This document shows, piece after piece, positions 17,813-24,487 of a DNA stretch of 38,340 nucleotides. The notes under the pieces are model-generated. The model made no database searches. It had not been told where the DNA came from and was given only the letters and a program-made list of their open reading frames with translations. The stretch spans positions 1 through 38,340 of the forward strand of contig CANRHP010000012.1 in assembly GCA_947630455.1 (NCBI GenBank), read 5' to 3'. Position 1 is the stretch's first letter. The number at the start of each line of letters is the position of its first letter. This DNA comes from an uncultured Clostridia bacterium. Its GTDB lineage: Bacteria; Bacillota; Clostridia; Christensenellales; CAG-314. The translations under genes and the position numbers were made by a program.

Positions 17813-18688
17813 ATGATTGATTTATTACTTGCAGTAGGACGCGATTTCCAGTGGACGACCGTGCTCATTGCACTGGCTATTGCATTCGGCTTTTCTCTCG
17901 TTTTGGGCGTGTTGATTTTGATTATCAACAAGTTCACGCAGGTCAAGGAAGACCCCCGTATCAAGGAGGTGCAGGATTGTCTTGCCGGCGCCAACTGCGG
18001 CGCATGCGGTTATCCCGGTTGCGCGGGCTTTGCTAAAGCGCTTGTGGAAGGTACCGCCAAATTGGACAGCTGCGGTCAAACTCCTATAGACAAACGTATC
18101 GAAATAGGTAACATTTTGGGCATAGAGGTCAGCGGCAACGCCGAGCCGACCATTGCGGTGGTGGGCTGCAGCGGCGGAATCAAATGTCGTGACAAGTACG
18201 ACTATCAAGGCTACGGCGATTGCGTCAGCCAAAATCTGCTTGCAGGCGGCAGAAAAGCTTGCGAAGTGGGTTGCATGGGCGCGGGAAGCTGCGTTGACGC
18301 TTGTCCCTATCATGCGATAGAGTGCCGCGAGGGCTATGCGCACGTTGATCCCGATCTGTGCCGCAGCTGTGGACTGTGCATACAGACTTGTCCCAAGAGC
18401 CTTATCAAGCGCGTTCCCGTTTCCGCCAAGGTGTATGTGGCGTGCTCAACGCAGTGCCGAGGCAAAGACGTGATGACCAAGTGCGAGGCGGGCTGTATCG
18501 CTTGCGGTAAGTGCGAGCGCAATTGCCCCACGGGAGCAATACATCTTGTCAACAATGTTCCGATGATCGATTACAGCAAGTGTATACACTGCTACAAATG
18601 CTTGGAGGGCTGCCCCCGCAAGTGCATCAAGTATGTGCATCCCGAGGACGTTCCCGGTTCCAGCGAAACGGCAGAACAGGCAAAATAA
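17813..18688 (+). CDS. rnfB: Rnf complex subunit RnfB (polyferredoxin)
   Basis: Ferredoxin-accepting iron-sulfur subunit, the electron entry point of the Rnf complex. Residues 14-40 form one membrane helix. The 4Fe-4S domain CLAGANCGACGYPGC, with a later CGQ cysteine, is at about 58-95. A longer Cys-rich stretch then contains several clusters: CSGGIKC...C...CMGAGSCVDACP, CRSCGLCIQTCP, CIACGKCERNCP and CIHCYKCLEGCP. The many clusters fit clostridial RnfB, which is longer than the proteobacterial form. AAGGAGGAA precedes the ATG. It is the last gene of the operon, followed by a strong terminator. Confidence 0.97.
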   Translation: MIDLLLAVGRDFQWTTVLIALAIAFGFSLVLGVLILIINKFTQVKEDPRIKEVQDCLAGANCGACGYPGCAGFAKALVEGTAKLDSCGQTPIDKRIEIGNILGIEVSGNAEPTIAVVGCSGGIKCRDKYDYQGYGDCVSQNLLAGGRKACEVGCMGAGSCVDACPYHAIECREGYAHVDPDLCRSCGLCIQTCPKSLIKRVPVSAKVYVACSTQCRGKDVMTKCEAGCIACGKCERNCPTGAIHLVNNVPMIDYSKCIHCYKCLEGCPRKCIKYVHPEDVPGSSETAEQAK

Positions 18689-18702
18689 GACAAACGCAAC
18701 GG

Positions 18703-18731
18703 GCAGCCGCTTTCAATGCGGCTGCTTTTTG
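18703..18731 (+). terminator. Rho-independent terminator of the rnf operon
   Basis: GCAGCCGC and GCGGCTGC form a perfect 8-bp stem around TTTCAAT, followed by five T. Confidence 0.93.
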
Positions 18732-18760
18732 TTGTTATTTGTTCGAATATGTGCTAAAAT
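18732..18760 (+). promoter_or_regulatory. Putative promoter of the yfbR operon
   Basis: TTGTTA (18732-18737), 17 bases, then TAAAAT (18755-18760), immediately after the rnf terminator and 26 bases before the AAAGGAG of the next gene. Confidence 0.6.
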
Positions 18761-18803
18761 AATACAAGAAACATCATTTTACATTCAAAGGAGAAATTGG
18801 CTT

Positions 18804-19379
18804 TTGTACAAATTTTTTGCATATCTGAACCGTATGAAGTACATTAACCGTTGGGGACTTATGCACTCCAACATGACGGAAAACATTATGGAGCACAGTC
18901 AGCAGGTGGCGGTGATAGCGCACGCTTTGGCGACAATTTCCAATGTTTATTTCGATGGACATTTGGATGCAAACAGCATTGCGGTCAAGGCGCTGTTTCA
19001 CGAAACCAGCGAGGTTCTTACCGGAGATTTGCCTACGCCGATAAAATATTTCAATCCGGAAATTCGCGACGCCTACAAAAAATTGGAGCAGTACAGCAAC
19101 GATCGGTTGCTTACTCACCTGCCCACTGAGCTTGCCGACGTGTACTCAGATATAATAAACGACGTCGACAGCGTCGAGCATCGCTTTGTCAAGTATGCTG
19201 ACAAGCTGTGCGCATATATCAAATGCCTCGACGAGGTCAAAATGAGCAACTCGGAATTTTCAAAGGCTGAAAAAACCATTCTCGGCGAAATTCGTGATTA
19301 TCACAGTCCTGAGGTCAATTACTTTGTGGACAACTTTATTGCAGCGTACAAGCTTACGTTGGACGAGTTGGAAGAATGA
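18804..19379 (+). CDS. YfbR-like HD-domain 5'-deoxynucleotidase, with HD changed to HE
   Basis: Predicted metal-dependent phosphohydrolase releasing phosphate from deoxynucleoside 5'-monophosphates. The 191 residues align end to end with E. coli YfbR as I recall it: FFAYLNRMKYINRWGLM at the start, ENIMEHSQQVA near 27-36, VLTGDLPTPIKYF at 71-83, and KYADKLCAYIKCL near 130. Expected metal ligands are His31, His66 and Asp133, but the Asp of the HD pair is Glu67 (HETSE instead of HDASE). Catalytic Glu70 and Asp75 are kept. The TTG at 18804 gives the family N-terminus, with AAAGGAG ten bases upstream; an earlier ATG lies inside rnfB. The stop overlaps the next start by four bases (ATGA), so translation is probably coupled. 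Confidence 0.88.
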   Translation: MYKFFAYLNRMKYINRWGLMHSNMTENIMEHSQQVAVIAHALATISNVYFDGHLDANSIAVKALFHETSEVLTGDLPTPIKYFNPEIRDAYKKLEQYSNDRLLTHLPTELADVYSDIINDVDSVEHRFVKYADKLCAYIKCLDEVKMSNSEFSKAEKTILGEIRDYHSPEVNYFVDNFIAAYKLTLDELEE

Positions 19380-20059
19380 TACAGTTCGACAACATAACGT
19401 TACAGTACCCTTACGACGAGTTCCCGTTGTTGAAAGGAGCAAGCTTTACGCTCGGCGAGGAGCTCAACACTTTGCTCTGCGATGTTCAAAGCGGAAAAAC
19501 TTCGTTGTGCAGACTGCTTGTAAAAGATATCATTCCTACAAGCGGGCAAATAGTTGTGGACGGAGAACCGATAAATAGTATCACAAACGCCAATTTGGAA
19601 ATACTTTATTTGTCGGGCAATCCCTCTTTTTTCGAGAGACGAAGCATATTGTATAATATCGAATATCCTCTCAAGGTTCGGCGTGTAAAAAAAGAAATTC
19701 GGCATAGAAGCGCTCTCGATATATCCGAAAAACTCGGTTTGACCGAGCTTGACCGCAAAATGAACAAGCTTCCGCTTGCGGAGCGCAGGCGCGTAGCATT
19801 GGCGCGCGGTTTGACCGTTCCACGCAAATATATTTTGTGGGACGATTTTTTCGAAGGCGACGATATAGCTGATATAATGCAAACGCTCGCCTTGTTCGAC
19901 AAGGCGTGTAATATCGTCGTCACAAGCGACGCTCGTCAGGCTGTCGGCAACACGGTGGTGTTGGATGGCGGCGTAACGGTATTTCAGGGAGATGCGCAAG
20001 CTGCGCAGCAGCGAGTGTCACAGCTGGGTTGGCTGTTTGATGCGCTAAGGAGTAAATGA
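19376..20059 (+). CDS. Degenerate ABC-type ATPase without a permease
   Basis: A 227-residue protein with the outline of an ABC nucleotide-binding domain but with most catalytic motifs altered. Walker A is partly kept (CDVQSGKTS, 35-43; first Gly is Cys). The Q-loop Gln is replaced (YLSGNPSFF where YVPQNPFLF is typical). The signature reads LPLAERRRVALARGL rather than LSGGQ-x-x-RVALARAL. Walker B ends Asp-Asp (ILWDDFFEG, 153-161) rather than Asp-Glu. The H-loop His is Ser184 (VVTSD). It may still bind nucleotide but is unlikely to hydrolyse ATP in the normal way. No permease is adjacent. It overlaps the YfbR-like gene by four bases and the protease gene by one or more, so it is the middle gene of a tight operon. 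Function unknown. Confidence 0.75.
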   Translation: MIQFDNITLQYPYDEFPLLKGASFTLGEELNTLLCDVQSGKTSLCRLLVKDIIPTSGQIVVDGEPINSITNANLEILYLSGNPSFFERRSILYNIEYPLKVRRVKKEIRHRSALDISEKLGLTELDRKMNKLPLAERRRVALARGLTVPRKYILWDDFFEGDDIADIMQTLALFDKACNIVVTSDARQAVGNTVVLDGGVTVFQGDAQAAQQRVSQLGWLFDALRSK

Positions 20060-21639
20060 TGGCAAAAGATTTTTTTGATGAAGAATACGATAAACAGGAA
20101 CAAAAGGAGCAAGCAACCAAACAGGACGCCCCGGTAAACGAGTGGTACAGCAGACCGGCCCCCGAAAAGGCAAAAAACAGCAAGCCGCTTTATATTGTGC
20201 TGATATGTCTTGCTCTTGTTATGTGTATAGGCTTCGGCTGGTTGCTCTGTTCAATAGTTCAGTCCGTCAGCTACAACACGACCGAAGATGCCGAGGATAT
20301 TTTGGGTGCGGTTGTCGAGTATATGCAAAAGTACTACTACAAGGATATAGACGAAAGCACTTGGCTCAGCGCAATCGAAACGTCCGGTACTGCGCTTATG
20401 CAAGCTGCGGGCGATCAGTATTCGCGTTTGCTCGGTCCTCAGGCGCATTACGAATTGGACTATCCGCAAACCGAACAGGTCACAAACGGCAAGGTGTTCG
20501 GGGTGTCATTTCTTATAGAGGAAGGCATAGGACTCTACGTCTCCTCTGTTTCCGCCGATTCACCCGCCTACGGCAAGCTGTTTGAAGGTGATATAGTGCT
20601 TAAACTGAGCAACATGCTAAACGAAGCAGGCTCTGCACCCGTTGTGGGTGGAATCGAGTTTTCGGAAATAAACCTCAGCCGTTGGAGTTCAGATTCCGTG
20701 ACAATGGTGCTTTCCGCTACGGATTCCGCCACGTTCCATGTATTGAGGGAGAATACAACTGCCGATTCGGGGTATGTAACGGAGGCTATTCCCTTGAAGC
20801 GAGCGGTAATTCCCAACATAAATTCAGGATACAATTTACAGTTTGTTGAATTTTATTTCGGCAGAAATCTGACCAACATTTCCACCGCAATCAACAAGCC
20901 CGACGGAGCAACAACTTCTACGGAAGAGCAACGATGCCTCGACAAACTGCCTGCAGATACCGGCTACGTGCGTATCAAAGAATTTATGTATTATACGGTT
21001 GAAGATGAGCTTGTGTCTTCTGCGGACGAATTTGCGCAAGTAATGGAGTTGTTCAGACAAAGCGGACTTAAACATCTTGTACTTGATCTTAAAGGCAATC
21101 CGGGCGGACGTGTAGACTATGCTGCGGATATCTTGGCTAAGCTTATAACTTCCGCCAAATTGTCCGAAGATCAAAGATCTATCGTAACGCGCGGCAATGA
21201 CTTGCTTATCACATATCTGGATATGCCCAAACCGTCGTCGCAGCGTCAGTACTACTATCGTGCTAGCACTTACGACAGCTATTTTGATTCGCCTGACGAG
21301 CTTTGCGATATCGCCGTGTGGACGGATGGCAACAGTGCAAGTGCCAGCGAGCTTGTCACCGGATGCCTATTGGATTATAAAACGGCAGTGCAGATGGGTA
21401 CGACCACATACGGAAAAGGCATTGCTCAAAATGTGATAGATCTACCCTTCAGCGGTGAAATAGTAACCAACAACGGTGCCAAGTCTACCTATAGTTGGGC
21501 TTTCTACTACACCTGCGCAAGCTACTATTCGCCTCTTGGCGTAAATATTCACGGCAGTGGTTACACACCGACCGATGACTACAACAATCTCACAACCTAC
21601 CAAATGTTGGTAGAAGCCGTCAACGATTATTGGGCTTGA
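20059..21639 (+). CDS. Membrane-anchored S41 family C-terminal processing protease
   Basis: Serine protease of the CtpA/Tsp type acting outside the membrane. Of 526 residues, about 40 charged N-terminal ones are cytoplasmic, a helix spans about 43-67, and the rest is extracytoplasmic. A PDZ-like region (about 140-230; GVSFLIEEGIGLYVSSV, then SPAYGKLFEGDIVLKL) precedes the S41 core with GNPGGRVDYAADIL near 352. Catalytic residues keep the spacing of E. coli Tsp: Ser428 in SASASE, Asp439 eleven residues later, Lys453 in GTTTYGKG 25 later. AGGAG favours the ATG at 20059 over that at 20056. It overlaps the degenerate ABC gene. Such proteases cleave signalling or envelope proteins; no partner is evident here. 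Confidence 0.9.
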   Translation: MAKDFFDEEYDKQEQKEQATKQDAPVNEWYSRPAPEKAKNSKPLYIVLICLALVMCIGFGWLLCSIVQSVSYNTTEDAEDILGAVVEYMQKYYYKDIDESTWLSAIETSGTALMQAAGDQYSRLLGPQAHYELDYPQTEQVTNGKVFGVSFLIEEGIGLYVSSVSADSPAYGKLFEGDIVLKLSNMLNEAGSAPVVGGIEFSEINLSRWSSDSVTMVLSATDSATFHVLRENTTADSGYVTEAIPLKRAVIPNINSGYNLQFVEFYFGRNLTNISTAINKPDGATTSTEEQRCLDKLPADTGYVRIKEFMYYTVEDELVSSADEFAQVMELFRQSGLKHLVLDLKGNPGGRVDYAADILAKLITSAKLSEDQRSIVTRGNDLLITYLDMPKPSSQRQYYYRASTYDSYFDSPDELCDIAVWTDGNSASASELVTGCLLDYKTAVQMGTTTYGKGIAQNVIDLPFSGEIVTNNGAKSTYSWAFYYTCASYYSPLGVNIHGSGYTPTDDYNNLTTYQMLVEAVNDYWA

Positions 21640-21867
21640 CATTTGACCTTGTGTGAGGGTCGTGGCACGTAAAAACCTGATGCTGCAGTACAGTGTCGGT
21701 AGCAGCCACAAATGATGCGGTGACAAAATGCATCCGTACGCCTTTTTGTGTTCTTCCTCGGCGGAAGCTTTCAACAATTCACTTGCTTGAATGTATAGCG
21801 CAGTCATTAAATTCGGCTTTTACGGCGCGTTAACACACAGTATCATAAAATAAGCAATCTAAAACAA

Positions 21868-21897
21868 AACCGACTTTCACTGAGGAAGTCGGTTTAT
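21868..21897. terminator. Bidirectional terminator-like hairpin
   Basis: AACCGACTT (21868-21876) pairs perfectly with AAGTCGGTT (21886-21894). On the minus strand a good T-run follows (TTTTGTTTT), suiting the gene ending at 22039; on the plus strand the tail TTTATT is weaker. Confidence 0.75.
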
Positions 21898-21963
21898 TCA
21901 ATATTATGTATCTCGTCGTCGAACGCATATACCGCAGGTTAGCATTTCCTAACTATAATCGCT

Positions 21964-22004
21964 ATTGTTTTGCCAAGAGCGTGAGCGTTTAAATGCAAAA
22001 CAAT
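21964..22004. repeat. Perfect 10-bp inverted repeat
   Basis: ATTGTTTTGC at 21964-21973 and GCAAAACAAT at 21995-22004 with a 21-base centre. It lies 35 bases beyond the 3' end of the minus-strand gene and has no T-run, so it is not a plain terminator. It might stabilise the mRNA end or bind a protein. Confidence 0.55.
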
Positions 22005-22038
22005 TTGTGATGAATACCGCCGTACAAGTTGGCGATCG

Positions 22039-22485
22039 TTACTGTTTGTTGTACCAATTGTCGTAAAACCAATAAAGCTTGTGCTTAACCTCGGCGTCAG
22101 CTATGTTGTCTATCGGGCGGAAGAATTCCTGCGATGCTGTTGACGGCGTTTCAAAGCGGTAGCCCTCATTGTTTACGTTCTGTTGCGTTGGAGGCGGTTC
22201 CTCTGCGCGCATATCGGGTGTGCTTTTTGTGGCAGCATTTCCAAAAAGATTGCCCGCAAGATTTTGCAATGCGGGGTTGGATATTATTTCGAATATCGCC
22301 CCTGCACGGTCGCTTTGAGAGCAATTTTTATCCGACAGCTTCTGTGCGCTGTTTATAACGCTTTTGACGTCGTCGGACAATATATCCGCGATTGCAAGCG
22401 GCGGTGTACTTTTAGGCTTCGAATTGTCGCCGTTACTAAGCAATTGCCATGCCAGCAAGATCAATGCAACTGTCGACAAATTCAT
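22039..22485 (-). CDS. Unknown membrane-anchored small protein (148 aa)
   Basis: I do not recognise this protein. The first 17 residues (MNLSTVALILLAWQLLS) form one short hydrophobic anchor or uncleaved signal. A low-complexity polar stretch follows, then a helical segment, SVINSAQKLSDKNCSQSDRAG, and AIFEIISNPALQNLAGNLFG near 65-85. After a Pro/Gln-rich linker it ends in an aromatic, charged tail (KHKLYWFYDNWYNKQ). The ATG at 22485 has AAAAGGAG nine bases upstream on the minus strand. It is divergent from the 123-residue gene at 22568, and the two share one palindromic promoter region, which suggests a common role or mutual control. Confidence 0.75.
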   Translation of the reverse strand: MNLSTVALILLAWQLLSNGDNSKPKSTPPLAIADILSDDVKSVINSAQKLSDKNCSQSDRAGAIFEIISNPALQNLAGNLFGNAATKSTPDMRAEEPPPTQQNVNNEGYRFETPSTASQEFFRPIDNIADAEVKHKLYWFYDNWYNKQ

Positions 22486-22513
22486 CCGGCCACTCCTTTT
22501 TGGTAATCAATAC

Positions 22514-22533
22514 ATTATATGCCGACATATAAT
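22514..22533. promoter_or_regulatory. Palindromic divergent promoter core
   Basis: ATTATATG-CCGA-CATATAAT is a perfect 8-bp inverted repeat. Its right arm contains TATAAT (22528-22533) for the plus-strand gene and its left arm, read on the minus strand, contains TATAAT (22519-22514) for the divergent gene. The -35 regions are weak on both sides and lie in the opposite transcribed region, so polymerases should compete. Confidence 0.55.
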
Positions 22534-22567
22534 TTATAGTAACTATCAAATTTTAAGGAGCAACTTT

Positions 22568-22939
22568 ATGTCTTTCGAAAACGATCCTCGCAATATTTTT
22601 GTAAATCAACGCAACGAATACAGTGAAAATCCGAAAGGAACTCGACAAAACGAGCAGCGTCCGTACACAAATCAAACGTCGCAGCAAAGCAACAGGCAGA
22701 CGTCCTCCAACGATTATCAAAGCAAAGTGGACGAAATGAAACGTCTCGCAGCAAAGTACGAACGTGAGGGGGAAGGTCAACTTGTAAAAGATATTGTCAA
22801 CAACGTAATCGAACAAAAAGCGCGCGGACAGCTCAGCAACGAGCAGCTTGTCACTTTTGCCAACCGCGTCAGACCTCTGCTCAACAACGAGCAGCGCGTA
22901 CGGCTTGACGGGCTGTTGGAGCAGCTGCTGAAGATCTAA
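22568..22939 (+). CDS. Unknown small cytoplasmic protein (123 aa)
   Basis: I do not recognise this protein. Residues 1-55 are polar, rich in Asn, Gln, Ser and Arg, and probably disordered. Residues 56-123 look helical: DEMKRLAAKYEREGEGQL, then DIVNNVIEQKARGQLS, then a Leu-rich C-terminus (RVRLDGLLEQLLKI). There is no membrane segment. The ATG at 22568 follows AAGGAG by seven bases. It is divergent from the membrane-anchored gene at 22039-22485, and a terminator follows its stop. A longer frame starting at 22364 would run through the divergent gene and was not used. Confidence 0.75.
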   Translation: MSFENDPRNIFVNQRNEYSENPKGTRQNEQRPYTNQTSQQSNRQTSSNDYQSKVDEMKRLAAKYEREGEGQLVKDIVNNVIEQKARGQLSNEQLVTFANRVRPLLNNEQRVRLDGLLEQLLKI

Positions 22940-22975
22940 ACCTGATTTATTGCTTCCGTCAAATAACCTTCGAAG

Positions 22976-23016
22976 CACCTCGCCAAAGCAAACCGTTTTG
23001 AGTGAGGTGTTTTTTC
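22976..23016 (+). terminator. Rho-independent terminator
   Basis: CACCTC (22976-22981) and GAGGTG (23004-23009) form the base of a hairpin, with extra CAAA/TTTTG pairing possible inside, followed by six T. It serves the gene ending at 22939. Confidence 0.75.
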
Positions 23017-23017
23017 T

Positions 23018-23230
23018 TCACAAATCAAAACCAAACAGATCGTTCGGCGTAATATCCAACATTTTGCAAAGAATTACTATCTTTTCATAGTCAAGCTGAA
23101 TTATTCCTCTTTCGTACTCGCTGTAATCCGGTTGATATTTGTTTATTGCTTTCGCCACTTGCGTCTGACTGAGTCCTTTTGCCTTGCGTGCCAACCGAAG
23201 ATTTTCTCCAACAATTTTTGCAATATTCAT
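23018..23230 (-). CDS. XRE-family helix-turn-helix repressor (copy 1)
   Basis: A 70-residue single-domain DNA-binding protein of the Cro/CI type. The domain fills the whole protein: VGENLRLARKAKGLSQTQVAKAIN holds the helix-turn-helix (parts: LRLARKAKGLSQTQ, VAKAIN), followed by YSEYERGIIQLDYEKIVILC and the DITPNDLF end typical of the family. There is no dimerisation or effector domain. It is about 68% identical (45 of 66 positions by eye) to the XRE gene at 24206-24424, and the pair encloses two plus-strand genes. It is divergent from the membrane-protein gene at 23336. Operators in the shared promoter region suggest that it represses both itself and that operon. Confidence 0.9.
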   Translation of the reverse strand: MNIAKIVGENLRLARKAKGLSQTQVAKAINKYQPDYSEYERGIIQLDYEKIVILCKMLDITPNDLFGFDL

Positions 23231-23249
23231 TTTCTACCTCGGTCTAAAA

Positions 23250-23255
23250 AGTATA
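23250..23255 (-). promoter_or_regulatory. -10 box of XRE copy 1
   Basis: On the minus strand this reads TATACT; the -35 is weak. It is overlapped by the degenerate operator at 23252-23270, as expected for autoregulation. Confidence 0.5.
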
Positions 23256-23270
23256 GAATTTTTTCCTATT
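23252..23270. promoter_or_regulatory. Degenerate XRE operator copy
   Basis: Matches the palindrome at 23283-23301 at 14 of 19 positions (TATAG...TTCCTAT kept). The two centres are 31 bases apart, about three helical turns, so two dimers could sit on one face of the DNA. Confidence 0.5.
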
Positions 23271-23276
23271 TATTTA

Positions 23277-23305
23277 TTGACATATAGGAAAAATTCCTAT
23301 ATAAT
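23277..23305 (+). promoter_or_regulatory. Consensus promoter with palindromic operator in its spacer
   Basis: TTGACA (23277-23282), exactly 17 bases, then TATAAT (23300-23305): a perfect sigma-A promoter. The spacer holds the palindrome TATAGGAA-AAA-TTCCTATA (23283-23301), whose end overlaps the -10. A bound dimer would exclude polymerase. It drives the gene at 23336. Confidence 0.85.
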
Positions 23306-23335
23306 ATTTTTATTATCTAACTAAGGAGGAATTGT

Positions 23336-23836
23336 ATGCAGCAAAAATCATTGGTTGTACGAAAAATCGGTTGGCAACGGGTGGTCCGCAATCTTTCTCG
23401 TTTTGGCTGGGAGCTAAGTGACGCAGTGCAGCACACGCAAACGCAAACAAAAACTAAGTATTCCGGCACTGTGGATTCTTGGGGAACTGTCAATATTACT
23501 CCCAGCACCACCAAGAAAAAGAAGGTTCGTATACATTTGGATTTTGTACGTTATGACGAAGATTTCGAAAATCTTTCATCTGTAAGCTTATTGGAGTTTT
23601 TTTACAATTTGTTTTTTATCATACGCAGTATTGTGGGGACATTGCTGCCTTTTACATTCATAATGCTCATACCTCCGATAGGTCCGTTAATTGGGGGCTT
23701 ATTGTTTGGCGAGGAAAATTGGAGCTTATTTATTGCGGTGGTATTGGGCTGTCTTTTGGGATGGGCTGTTTTGATGATATTGGAAAATGTTTTTTCGCGC
23801 ATCGCGGGAAAAATACTCAAATTAAAATCGAATTGA
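23336..23836 (+). CDS. Small membrane protein of unknown function, XRE-controlled
   Basis: A 166-residue protein I cannot assign to a named family. The N-terminal 75 residues are soluble: VRNLSRFGWELSDAVQHTQ has the GWEL element seen in small DUF4177-type domains, then a Thr/Lys-rich loop and KVRIHLDFVRYDEDF. Two hydrophobic helices follow (about 96-123 and 130-150), and the tail is basic (KILKLKSN), so both soluble ends probably lie inside the cell. AAGGAGGAA precedes the ATG. The gene is first in a two-gene operon driven by a consensus promoter with an operator in its spacer. A tightly repressed small membrane protein beside XRE repressors would fit a toxin, a phage-type or a stress gene, but nothing proves this. 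Confidence 0.8.
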   Translation: MQQKSLVVRKIGWQRVVRNLSRFGWELSDAVQHTQTQTKTKYSGTVDSWGTVNITPSTTKKKKVRIHLDFVRYDEDFENLSSVSLLEFFYNLFFIIRSIVGTLLPFTFIMLIPPIGPLIGGLLFGEENWSLFIAVVLGCLLGWAVLMILENVFSRIAGKILKLKSN

Positions 23837-23846
23837 GGAGTTGTAT

Positions 23847-24173
23847 ATGGAAAGCTTGAGAACAATACTGTTGAATAAAAGAAACAAAGAACTGATAACG
23901 CTTGTAAACGACAAGGGAGAAGCCGTAAGATTTGAACAAGTTGCGGTATTTCCTCAAGGAAACGACGTGTTTTGTATATTGCATCCGTGTCAAAAAATGG
24001 ATGGAGTTGAAGAAGACGAGTCGGTGGTGTTTGTACTTACAAAGCAAGGCGGTAAAGACGTTATGCGAATTGTAACAAACGAAAACACTGCAATACGCAT
24101 TTTCAGCATGTACTACGATCTTTTGGATGGAAAAAAAATTCACCCTTTTGCACAAAGGGGAATATTGAAATAA
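23847..24173 (+). CDS. DUF1292-like small protein
   Basis: A 108-residue soluble protein. The pattern FEQVAVFPQGNDVFCILHP, then EDESVVFVLTKQGG, then a final helix IRIFSMYYDLLDGK resembles the DUF1292 fold found in small Bacillota proteins of unknown role; the match is by eye and approximate. The ATG at 23847 has GAGGAG six bases upstream, whereas the TTG at 23841 touches that site and is unlikely. It starts ten bases after the membrane-protein gene and is surely co-transcribed. It converges on the second XRE gene with no terminator between them. Confidence 0.75.
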   Translation: MESLRTILLNKRNKELITLVNDKGEAVRFEQVAVFPQGNDVFCILHPCQKMDGVEEDESVVFVLTKQGGKDVMRIVTNENTAIRIFSMYYDLLDGKKIHPFAQRGILK

Positions 24174-24205
24174 AATTGTACTACACAAGAAATTGCGAAT
24201 CTGCT

Positions 24206-24424
24206 CTAATAATTGCTTGACATATCGAACAAATCATTTGGTGTGATCTCAAACAGGTTGCACAAAAAGATGATCTTTTCGTAATCAAGCTGAATTAGTC
24301 CGCGTTCATAGTCACTGTAATCGGATTGATATTTATTCATTGTTTCCGCAACCTTTTGCTGCGTCATACCCTTTGCCTTGCGTGCCGAACGCAAATTTTC
24401 TCCTACCTGTTGTGCTACAGTCAT
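24206..24424 (-). CDS. XRE-family helix-turn-helix repressor (copy 2)
   Basis: A 72-residue paralogue of the repressor at 23018-23230, with the same single-domain layout (VGENLRSARKAKGMTQQ, YERGLIQLDYEKI, EITPNDLF). AGGAG precedes its start on the minus strand. Its own promoter region carries the half-site TATAGG (24440-24445) over the -10, but no complete palindrome. It may recognise the same operator as copy 1, or a diverged one. Both copies point away from the surface protein gene and enclose the two-gene operon. Confidence 0.9.
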   Translation of the reverse strand: MTVAQQVGENLRSARKAKGMTQQKVAETMNKYQSDYSDYERGLIQLDYEKIIFLCNLFEITPNDLFDMSSNY

Positions 24425-24487
24425 GATCGTTTTCTCCTGTATAGGTAGAATGTGCGTATTTGATCAAATTATTACACAGTTAATAAA

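Larger units (their letters stand above)
21640..22038. other. Intergenic region between S41 protease and minus-strand gene
   Basis: About 400 bases between convergent genes. It contains a terminator-like hairpin (21868-21897) and a perfect 10-bp inverted repeat (21964-22004). A minus-strand open frame at 21442-21807 overlaps the protease gene, lacks a ribosome binding site, and is not called. Confidence 0.6.

Noticed and set aside
18633..18803. Extended start of the YfbR-like gene inside rnfB
   Set aside because: It would run through the rnf terminator, and the family N-terminus fits the TTG at 18804 with AAAGGAG upstream.
21442..21807. Minus-strand open frame of 121 codons overlapping the S41 protease 3' end
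   Set aside because: It has no ribosome binding site, more than half lies antisense to a well-supported gene, and no domain is recognisable. The first 50 codons in the intergenic part look mildly protein-like but not enough to call.
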